The notes beneath the pieces were generated by a model. That model had not been told where the DNA came from, did not search any database, and saw only the letters and a program-made list of their open reading frames with translations. A stretch of DNA of 35,954 nucleotides from Desulfobulbus alkaliphilus (lineage in GTDB: Bacteria > Desulfobacterota > Desulfobulbia > Desulfobulbales > Desulfobulbaceae), in the NCBI RefSeq assembly GCF_016918545.1, contig NZ_JAFFQC010000036.1:1-35954 (forward strand). Direction: 5' to 3'. Position 1 is the first letter of the stretch; each line of letters begins with the position of its first letter. The translations under genes and the position numbers were made by a program. Of this stretch, positions 1 through 6,837 are shown piece by piece.

Positions 1-1
1 C

Positions 2-20
2 AGCTGTGTATAAGAGACAG
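2..20. other. Nextera/Tn5 mosaic-end adapter remnant
   Basis: The bases at 2-20 match the 19-bp Tn5 mosaic end used in Nextera libraries at 18 of 19 positions, with the diagnostic TGTATAAGAGACAG at its 3' end. It sits at the very edge of the window and runs straight into coding sequence. It is therefore untrimmed adapter and not biology. Genuine sequence begins at about 21. Confidence 0.93.
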
Positions 21-677
21 GACCCATGTCCGGCGGAACAACCGCCGTAACCGACCCGCCGCCGACCCGTCAACACGAATGCCGGCATCACGCCAATGCT
101 GGAAGCTGTCGCCGTATCCTGCATATTCATCACCGACATTGAGGCCACCGAGAAAAGCGGTGATCCCATCGATAACCACCATTTTGCGATGGTTACGGCT
201 ATCGAGCAGCCTAAGGCGGGAGAAGGTCGGTTGATTGAAGGACAGGCAATGGACACCGTTATTCCGGAGTTGTTGAAAATATTCGTCCGGTGTCTCAAAA
301 CAGCCGATGAAATCATAGATCAGGACCACCTGCACACCGCGCGCGGCGGCCTCCATCAGTGAACGGGCAAAGCTGGTGCCGGTGGCATCATTTCTGATGA
401 TGTAGTATTCAGCGCAGATCGTGCTCCGGGCCTCGGCCATTGCCTGAAAAAGCGCTGGAAAAAAATCGCCGCCATGTCGCAGCAGAACAACCCTGTTGTC
501 GGGAAAATGAACGTTTGCCCCTCCCTTTTCCCGGGAACGGGCCAGGAGACGGAGAACCCGTCGAACCGTTTTGTTTTTCCTGCGGGGAGGAGATTTGAAC
601 GTAGACCATCGAGGTGCCCCGTTCAACGGCTGATCCGTGTGGCCTTTTTCTCCGGTTCTTAGGGTCTGTTGGTACAT
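21..677 (-). CDS. Phospholipase D / cardiolipin synthase-like protein, C-terminus missing
   Basis: On the minus strand this reads as the N-terminal half of a phospholipase D superfamily protein, about 219 residues before the contig edge. The sequence NRVVLLRHGGDFFPALF is followed by the helix with AEYYIIR and by RGVQVVLIYD. The first catalytic HKD motif, HRKMVVIDG, lies at about 170-196 and is followed by FLGGLNVGDEY. The second HKD motif would lie beyond the left edge. There are no N-terminal membrane helices, so it resembles ClsB-type soluble synthases more than ClsA; the first 60 residues are basic and poorly conserved. Such enzymes condense phosphatidyl groups to cardiolipin at the inner membrane. 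The start is uncertain: ATG at 677 has AGGTC just upstream, with alternatives at 689 and 695. The family is confident; the exact substrate is not. Confidence 0.85.
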
Positions 678-716
678 TTGACCTGACATGCACATAAAAA
701 TAGTGAATAATAGCAG

Positions 717-844
717 CTGAATCCTAACGGCTGGACTCCTGTTTTGGATATACCCTGCTGTAATCAGATTGTTATTGCAACGGAATCCTTGCAATAACCG
801 GCACCAGCCGTTTTTCGGGGCATTCATCCGCTCACTGATCCAGG
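717..844 (+). repeat. Dispersed structured repeat, copy A (short form)
   Basis: This is a 128-bp copy of the repeat family described in the findings. The left end is CTGAATCCTAACGGCTGG and the right end is TCACTGATCCAGG. The internal block GGATATACCCTGCTGTAAT and the CCAGCCG arm are recognisable. It is one of the more diverged copies and lies between the divergent phospholipase D-like and GNAT genes. No other feature is visible in 678-879 except the ribosome binding site of the next gene. Confidence 0.82.
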
Positions 845-879
845 AATAAAGAACCATACAATTTTCCGGAGGACTTGCC

Positions 880-1158
880 ATGGAAAATGAACCCCGCCAC
901 AATGAATTGATGCATCAATATGAACTGCCCCTGGAGGGGAAGATGGCCTTGCTCAAGTATGTGGAACGCAAGGATGGTGCCCTGGTCTTCACCCACACCT
1001 TTGTCCCCCCTGAACTTCGCGGCCGCGACCTGGCGGCCAGACTGACCAGGTACGCCCTGGAAGACCTTCGCCGTCGAGGGAAAAAAGTTGTCCCGCAATG
1101 TTCGTATGCTGTGAAGTTTCTCGAGCGCAACAAGGAGTACGCCGACCTGGCTGCCTGA
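880..1158 (+). CDS. Small GNAT-like N-acetyltransferase (YidJ/COG2388 type)
   Basis: This 92-residue protein matches the small single-domain acetyltransferases of the Acetyltransf_CG family (COG2388), which are usually 90-100 residues. The hallmarks are ALVFTHTFVPPELRGRDLAARL, a shortened acetyl-CoA-binding loop (PPELRGRDLAARL in place of the longer GNAT R/QxxGxG/A), and the C-terminal KKVVPQCSYAVKFLERN. The PxCSY segment is characteristic of the family. The substrate is unknown. A clear GGAGG lies 6 bases before ATG 880. The TGA stop is followed after one base by repeat copy B, so the gene is flanked on both sides by copies of the same repeat. It appears monocistronic. Confidence 0.85.
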   Translation: MENEPRHNELMHQYELPLEGKMALLKYVERKDGALVFTHTFVPPELRGRDLAARLTRYALEDLRRRGKKVVPQCSYAVKFLERNKEYADLAA

Positions 1159-1159
1159 T

Positions 1160-1379
1160 CCTGAATCCGTGACGGCAGGACTCTTGTGTGGGATATATTC
1201 TTGTTGCACTGAGGTTATACATGCGGTGGATTTTCTTATAATGTGCCGTTACCCGCCGCCTTTCAAAGCGTCCGCTCGCGCGTCAACTCCATTGGCCGTA
1301 CCCGTCCGATACAGTCGACTTTCATCGAACGGTCACAGACATTAAAGCTGACGCACGGACGAACGCTCAGGGATCCAGG
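1160..1379 (+). repeat. Dispersed structured repeat, copy B (long form)
   Basis: This is a 220-bp long-form copy. The left terminus is CCTGAATCCGTGA and the right terminus is TCAGGGATCCAGG. Compared with the short form it carries about 95 extra bases in the side arm. The extra sequence is itself palindromic: a CGTCCG-type arm and ATTGG at about 1271-1300 face the ACGGACGAACG arm at about 1353-1368, and an inner CCGTCCGAT...ATCGAACGG palindrome lies between. It starts one base after the stop codon of the upstream gene and ends 18 bases before the next start. It shares its inner sequence with copy H, not with the short copies. Confidence 0.88.
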
Positions 1380-1397
1380 TTCATGACATCTTGAAGT

Positions 1398-2021
1398 ATG
1401 TCCGACTTTAACCTGAAAGCAAAAGGCTGGGACACCGATCCCGTTAAAATCGACCGGGCCCGGGCAGTTGCCCGGGGTATCCGGGCCATTCTCCCGCGGC
1501 AACCTGGTCAGTCAGCCCTCGAGTACGGTTGTGGCACGGGTCTGCTCAGTTTCGCCCTCCAGCCGTTCCCCGGTTTCATCACCCTGGCCGACAGTTCCGC
1601 CGGCATGCACCAGGTATTGGCGGATAAAATCAAGGCCGCTGGTGTCGGCAACATGCTCCCGCTGCGCCTTGACCTGACCACTGATGCTGTTCCTGCAAGG
1701 CGTTTTTCCCTGCTCTACACGCTGATGACCCTCCATCACATCATTGATACCGAAAAGATCCTGGGTCAATTCCATGAACTGCTCTACCCAGGCGGCATCC
1801 TCTGCGTGGCTGATCTTGACCGGGAAGACGGGACCTTTCATGGGCCGGGCTTCAAGGGTCACCCAGGCTTTGACCGTCACGAACTGGCCGAAAAAACCAT
1901 GGCTGCCGGATTTGCTCCACCAGCCTTTTCCACCGTCTTCAATCTGACCCGGGAAACAGGGAAAGTCAAAAAACACTATCCACTTTTCCTGATGACGACA
2001 GTTCGACCGCCTTCCCATTGA
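1398..2021 (+). CDS. Class I SAM-dependent methyltransferase
   Basis: This 207-residue protein has the seven-strand Rossmann-like methyltransferase fold. Motif I is ALEYGCGTGLLSFAL at about residues 39-53, the acidic end of strand 2 is TLADSSAGM at about 61-69, and the motif around LLYTLMTLHHIID is typical of Methyltransf_11/25 proteins. FHELLYPGGILCVADLD follows as the post-motif strand. The C-terminal part (EKTMAAGFAPPAFST) fits the last two strands. The substrate cannot be told from sequence, but a small molecule is more likely than nucleic acid. The start ATG 1398 has only a weak purine stretch (TTGAAG) upstream. A SAM methyltransferase of a different subtype lies two genes downstream, and the two are not close copies. 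Confidence 0.88.
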   Translation: MSDFNLKAKGWDTDPVKIDRARAVARGIRAILPRQPGQSALEYGCGTGLLSFALQPFPGFITLADSSAGMHQVLADKIKAAGVGNMLPLRLDLTTDAVPARRFSLLYTLMTLHHIIDTEKILGQFHELLYPGGILCVADLDREDGTFHGPGFKGHPGFDRHELAEKTMAAGFAPPAFSTVFNLTRETGKVKKHYPLFLMTTVRPPSH

Positions 2022-2193
2022 CCTTGCAGGGCAACGAATTCCCACTCAAAACCCGCCAACGGCAAGCCCTTCTCCCCCTTCCTGTTCATGTATTAAATCA
2101 TTCTTTTTCCCGTGATCAATGCTATACTTTGCTTGAATAGGCTATGGACAAACCGAGCCGGATGAACAATCAGAGTTTGCATGGAGGACTGTC

Positions 2194-3507
2194 ATGACGG
2201 AAATGAAGCACGACCTTCCGCGACAGCAACAAAAAAAAATCGGACCATTGCTGATGACCATCCTCCTGCTGGTCGCGGTTATCCCGCTGCCCGCTACTGC
2301 AGCCGGCTTCAGAATCACCAATCAGTCGCTTGGCGCCGTGGGCTTATCGGGAGCACGGACCGCCTACACTCCCGGACCGGATGCCAGCTACTATAATCCA
2401 GCCAACATGCATTTTTCTGCTGATCAATGGCAGGTGGAAACCAGCCTGACCATGCTCGATCTGCCCACCATCACCTACCGGGACCACCGCTCCCCTCTGC
2501 TCGACGCTTCTTCCGAAAGCGAGCGTTTTTTCATGCCCCTTGTCCATGCGGTGTCCCCTGCCCACGGAGCCCTGCGCTTCGGTTTCTCCCTCACCTACCC
2601 GTACGGATTGGCCAAGAAATGGCAGCAGCCCCTGCCCCGGGCCAGCGCGCAACGCTTCTCGCTCTTCGTGGTGGAAGCCAATCCCTCGGTGGCCTTTGCC
2701 CCTCTGCCCTGGTTGAGTCTTGGCGGCGGTGTCCGGGTCGTCCATGGCCGGGGGGAGGTGGACACCGAGGTCCTCAACCCGCCCTTTGATCAGCTGGCTC
2801 CCCTGACCTCGCTCAGCCGCTCCTCCGACGGCACCGATACCCGACCGGGGTATAACCTGGCCATGACCATTCAGCCGCATGATCGCCTGGCTGTTGCCGC
2901 AACCTTCCGTTCCGAAATCAATCTCGACCTTGAAGGGACCAGTACACTCCGCGCCCAGGCGGGATCAATACCCCTGGCCACCTATTCCGGGCCGGGAAGC
3001 GTCGGCATTACCCTGCCGGCGGTCCTCAGTCTGGCCGCCGCCTGTACTTTTGACCGTCTCACCGTGGAATTGGGCTGGGACCGGACCTTCTGGTCCTCGT
3101 TCACCACCCTTGACTTCACCTATGAGGAGAATTTTCTTGGCACCGTTTTTGACGGTTTCGACCGTCCTGTGCCCAAAAACTGGCAGGACAGCGACGCCTA
3201 CCGCTTGGGCCTTACCTATGCCTGGGATCATCGCTGGACCTCAACCCTGGGTTTTGCCTACGATCGCACCCCGGTGCCGGCGGCCACCCTCGGTTTTGAA
3301 CTGCCTGATGCCGATGCCCTGATCTACAGCGCCGGCATCCGCTACCGGTATTCCCCCGGCCTCGAACTGGGGCTTTCCTACATGTACCACTATACCAAAA
3401 GCCGTTCCGTCACCAACAACAGCACTGCCGGGCTCCCGGGCATTGACGGAACCTTCACCGACGGGGGGGCGCATGCCCTGACCCTCGGCCTGGTGACCAC
3501 CTTTTAA
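2194..3507 (+). CDS. OmpP1/FadL-family outer-membrane transporter
   Basis: This 437-residue protein is of FadL/OmpP1/TodX type, which forms a 14-strand barrel with an N-terminal plug and moves long-chain fatty acids or other hydrophobic compounds across the outer membrane. The N-terminus has basic residues, a hydrophobic stretch (LLMTILLLVAVIPLPATAA) and a likely cleavage after AA before GFRITNQS. The plug sequence SLGAVGLSGARTAY and the YNPANM motif at about residues 66-71 are typical of the family. Alternating aromatic-rich strands follow, and the chain ends in Phe (LVTTF), the usual sorting signal for the Bam complex. A GGAGG lies 7 bases before the ATG. Only 76 bases without a terminator separate it from the PhcB-like gene, so co-transcription is likely. 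The cargo could be a fatty acid, a hydrocarbon or a lipid signal. Confidence 0.93.
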   Translation: MTEMKHDLPRQQQKKIGPLLMTILLLVAVIPLPATAAGFRITNQSLGAVGLSGARTAYTPGPDASYYNPANMHFSADQWQVETSLTMLDLPTITYRDHRSPLLDASSESERFFMPLVHAVSPAHGALRFGFSLTYPYGLAKKWQQPLPRASAQRFSLFVVEANPSVAFAPLPWLSLGGGVRVVHGRGEVDTEVLNPPFDQLAPLTSLSRSSDGTDTRPGYNLAMTIQPHDRLAVAATFRSEINLDLEGTSTLRAQAGSIPLATYSGPGSVGITLPAVLSLAAACTFDRLTVELGWDRTFWSSFTTLDFTYEENFLGTVFDGFDRPVPKNWQDSDAYRLGLTYAWDHRWTSTLGFAYDRTPVPAATLGFELPDADALIYSAGIRYRYSPGLELGLSYMYHYTKSRSVTNNSTAGLPGIDGTFTDGGAHALTLGLVTTF

Positions 3508-3583
3508 CAGCCTGTGTTTCCTGGTCTCCCTGCCATACCTTGGGTGATCCAGGGCAACGCCACCACCATGCAAGGAATCCGGC

Positions 3584-5107
3584 ATGAATCAAGCTCCCAA
3601 GACCACATCACCGCCGCGTGATGATATCCACCCCACGGAAAGCTCCCTGCTGGACCAGGTACTGCCCCTGGCCACTATCCGTTCCTTCAGCGCCGGGGAA
3701 CCGATCCTTGCCCCGGGAGCACCGACCAGTACCTTTTACTACCTGCAGGACGGTGCCGTGGAAGTCAGCTATACCGACCCCTCGGACACCCGCATCACCG
3801 TGGCCCTGATCGGTGCCGGGGAATTTTTCGGTGAAATCGGTTTTTTTGACGGAGAATCAAGAGTTCGCGACATTCAGGCGGTCAGCCCCTGCCGCATTGG
3901 CATCTTCGATACCCGGGTCATGGAGACCATGCGCGGGGATCACCCGGACCTTTTCATGGATTTCATCCTCTTTCTCACCCGCAAAATCTGCGGCAAATTC
4001 CGCCGCATTGCCGGTGAACGCGAACCCATCGCCGGATACGCCCAATCACTGTCCAGTCGTCTTGCCAGTCGCTACGCCGAATCAAAACCCCTGCCGGCGC
4101 CTCTGGTTCGCTCCACTCGCTGGCATGAGATCAGCAGCCGCATGGAGATGTTCAAGTCAGAACTGTTCAACCTCTCCCATCACCTGCAGAAAGCCGAGGC
4201 CGAAGGACGGTCAGCGCCGGACAGTGAAGCCCGTTGCCATGGTGTGCTCAACGAACTCAACACCTCACTAGGACAATTCGCGGCGGTCATGCAGGGCAGT
4301 GGTTATGAAGAGGTGATGTGGGGGTATATCTTCAAGGAGATCTTCCCCTATTTCATGCGCAGCCGCTTTGCCGAACGGGCCTATTACAAACCCAAGGGGT
4401 ATGCTGGTGATTTTCTCATGATGGAGCATATCTATGCCAATGTACCCGCGGGAGAAGGGAAGCTCGGCGAGATTGTTGACGATTTCTGCCTGCGTCGCCC
4501 TGGTTCCCTGGCCATCCGCGGACGACGGCTGCTGCTCAAAAATGAACTGTTGCGCCTCAGCAGCGACATCGCCGGTCGCGGTACCGTGACCCGCATCATG
4601 AATCTGGCCTGCGGCCCCAACCGGGAACTGTTCGATTTCCTGGCGGAATGCGAGTACAGCGAATATGTTGAAGCGCTCTGCGTCGATATCGACAGCGAGG
4701 CGCTGCGGTACACCAATCAGCATGTCAATATTTTCCCCCATCGAGCCTCAATCCGGCTGATGAGCGAAAATGTCATCAAATGGGCTCTGGGGCGGGTACG
4801 CCACCACATCGAACCGCTCGATATCATCTATTCCGCTGGCCTCTGTGACTATCTCGACCCCCGACTGTTTCGTGCCCTGATCAGCCAATGCCACCGCCAC
4901 CTCAAACCCGGCGGCACCCTGCTGCTGGGCAACTTCGCTTTTTACCCGGATTCGCTCTTTCTCGATAAACTGCTCAAGTGGGAACTGATCTACCGCTCGG
5001 CCGATGATTTACGGGAACTGTTCGCCGCCACCCCCTTTGGTGATCAGGTGGAGATCATCGCCGAGCCGGAACAGGTCAACCTTTTTGCCGTGGCAGTCAA
5101 GGAGTGA
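3584..5107 (+). CDS. Cyclic-nucleotide-binding domain fused to PhcB-like methyltransferase
   Basis: This 507-residue protein has two modules. Residues 25-145 form a CAP-type cNMP-binding domain, including the phosphate-binding cassette region GEFFGEIGFFDGESRVRD, which resembles the CRP equivalent. Residues 190-505 form a class I methyltransferase. It has an all-helical front part with the family hallmark YYKPKGYAGDFLMMEHIY, motif I NLACGPNRELFDFL at about 338-352, an acidic residue in ALCVDIDSEALRY, and the strand HLKPGGTLLLGNF. Close relatives are annotated as 3-hydroxypalmitate methyl ester biosynthesis proteins after PhcB of Ralstonia, which makes a methyl-ester quorum signal. That product is inference here. 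The ATG has AGGA 8 bases upstream. Three bases separate its stop from the next start, so it is in an operon with the two HD-GYP genes. Confidence 0.87.
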   Translation: MNQAPKTTSPPRDDIHPTESSLLDQVLPLATIRSFSAGEPILAPGAPTSTFYYLQDGAVEVSYTDPSDTRITVALIGAGEFFGEIGFFDGESRVRDIQAVSPCRIGIFDTRVMETMRGDHPDLFMDFILFLTRKICGKFRRIAGEREPIAGYAQSLSSRLASRYAESKPLPAPLVRSTRWHEISSRMEMFKSELFNLSHHLQKAEAEGRSAPDSEARCHGVLNELNTSLGQFAAVMQGSGYEEVMWGYIFKEIFPYFMRSRFAERAYYKPKGYAGDFLMMEHIYANVPAGEGKLGEIVDDFCLRRPGSLAIRGRRLLLKNELLRLSSDIAGRGTVTRIMNLACGPNRELFDFLAECEYSEYVEALCVDIDSEALRYTNQHVNIFPHRASIRLMSENVIKWALGRVRHHIEPLDIIYSAGLCDYLDPRLFRALISQCHRHLKPGGTLLLGNFAFYPDSLFLDKLLKWELIYRSADDLRELFAATPFGDQVEIIAEPEQVNLFAVAVKE

Positions 5108-5110
5108 AAC

Positions 5111-6835
5111 ATGGATTCGGCCCCGGAAGAAGTGACCACCCGTCAGGCCGGAGAACTGGAAGACCTGTTTTTTCAGCGGACCAGAATCTGCCTGTGGCTG
5201 GGCATTGTCTTTTTTTCGCTCTTTGCCCTGCTTGATTTTATCTGCTGCCGGCCGCATTTTTCATATTTCTTTTTCCTGCGGTTCTGCTTTGTTCTGCTGC
5301 TGTTTGCCCTGATCCTGCTTTTGACCTTGCCCCAGGTTCGAGGTCAGACCCGGGCTGTCATGTACAGCGCCATGCTCCTCGGCGCTCTGATCATTTCATT
5401 GATGACGATCCAACTGGGTGGCTTTGCCTCCGGGTACTATGTCGGTATCCTGCTGATGATCGCCGGCGGATTTTCCGTTCTACCCCTTGATGTCCGTCAG
5501 GCGCTGCTGCTTGGCGGTGCCATGTATCTGGTGTATGTGCTGACCGTGTATCTCGGCTCCCGACCCCTCGACGATCAGGCGCTGGTCCATGGCGTCACCA
5601 ACAGCTTTTTCTTTTTCATCATCGTCATTGTCACCGCAATCCAATGCTTTGACGATCTCCATATCCAGAAACAGTCCCTGCGGGCGCAGAAAGGCCTGCG
5701 GGCGCTCAACGATGAACTTAAACACTACACCGGCAACCTGGAAGCAATGATCCGCAGGCGCATGGAACTCCTCGAGGAATCGGATCTCAGGTTCCACGAT
5801 CTGTACAACAATATCCTGGACATGGTGGTGCAGATCGACCGGACCGGCCGCATCGGGATGATCAACCGTCATGGAGCCGCGTTTCTGGACAGCACTCCGG
5901 ATGAGTTGCAGGGCCGATCACTGACCGATTTTCTCCTCCCCGGGGAACAAGATCATCTGGTTCCAAATCTCCTTGACACCTTGTCCAGCGGCAACCCCAT
6001 CCGAGGTCTGCAGATGCGCATGCTCAGCCGACAAAACCGGATCATGGAGGTGGAATTGAGCGGCAACCGGGTCGACACTCCCGAGAGCGAAATACAGTTC
6101 CAACTGGTTGTCCGTGATATCACCGCCACCAAGGAGATTGAACGACGGGTCCTGGAATCGAGCCAACTTATCGATACTTCACGCCAGGCCGCAATTTTCG
6201 GCCTGGCACGTCTGGCGGAATGCCGCGATGACGACACCGGCACCCATCTGATGCGCATCAGGGAGTACACCCGGATTCTTGCCGTGGAACTGGCGCGGAA
6301 TATCGAGTTTGCCGAAATTGTCACCGCCACGTTTATCGAGGATCTCTGCCTGTCCTCCGTTCTCCACGACATCGGCAAGGTCGGCATTCCTGATACCATC
6401 CTGCTGAAACCCAATCAACTCAGCCCAGCGGAATTCAAGACCATGATGCGGCACTGCGAATACGGCAGCATGGCCCTCTCCGCGGCGGAAAAAGATTCGG
6501 CAAGCCTCTCTTTTCTTCGCATGGGCCAGGAGATCACCCTTTTTCATCATGAACGTTGGGACGGCCAGGGCTACCCCCATGGCCTGGCCGGCACGCAGAT
6601 ACCACTCTCCGCACGGATCGTTACGCTGGCCGATGTGTATGATGCCCTGACGTCCAACCGGCCCTATAAACCCGCCTTCAGCCACCAACAGGCCCGGGAG
6701 ATTCTCATCAGGGAAAGCGGCATCCGGTTCGACCCCGCCATTGTCAACGCTTTTCTCGCCCGGGAAGAGGATTTTCAGGCCGCTCGGGACAAGCTGCAGG
6801 CCTCTTATCACCCTGGCAACCCTCCCTCATCCTAA
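5111..6835 (+). CDS. Membrane PAS HD-GYP cyclic-di-GMP phosphodiesterase, first paralogue
   Basis: This 574-residue protein has about six hydrophobic helices at residues 28-190, including the motif LGGFASGYYVGILLMI. A short coiled segment follows at 190-225, then a PAS domain at about 225-345 (LYNNILDMVVQIDRTG to VVRDITATKEIERR), then an HD-GYP domain at about 355-560. The metal and catalytic residues are intact: HDIGK at 419-423 and HHERWDGQGYP at 479-489, followed by ADVYDALTSNRPYK. HD-GYP enzymes hydrolyse cyclic di-GMP to GMP or pGpG, so this should be an inner-membrane sensor that lowers c-di-GMP. AAGGAG lies 6 bases before ATG 5111, and the gene is tightly coupled to its neighbours on both sides. 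The ligand is unknown; a product of the methyltransferase next door is a natural candidate. Confidence 0.92.
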   Translation: MDSAPEEVTTRQAGELEDLFFQRTRICLWLGIVFFSLFALLDFICCRPHFSYFFFLRFCFVLLLFALILLLTLPQVRGQTRAVMYSAMLLGALIISLMTIQLGGFASGYYVGILLMIAGGFSVLPLDVRQALLLGGAMYLVYVLTVYLGSRPLDDQALVHGVTNSFFFFIIVIVTAIQCFDDLHIQKQSLRAQKGLRALNDELKHYTGNLEAMIRRRMELLEESDLRFHDLYNNILDMVVQIDRTGRIGMINRHGAAFLDSTPDELQGRSLTDFLLPGEQDHLVPNLLDTLSSGNPIRGLQMRMLSRQNRIMEVELSGNRVDTPESEIQFQLVVRDITATKEIERRVLESSQLIDTSRQAAIFGLARLAECRDDDTGTHLMRIREYTRILAVELARNIEFAEIVTATFIEDLCLSSVLHDIGKVGIPDTILLKPNQLSPAEFKTMMRHCEYGSMALSAAEKDSASLSFLRMGQEITLFHHERWDGQGYPHGLAGTQIPLSARIVTLADVYDALTSNRPYKPAFSHQQAREILIRESGIRFDPAIVNAFLAREEDFQAARDKLQASYHPGNPPSS

Positions 6836-6837
6836 CC

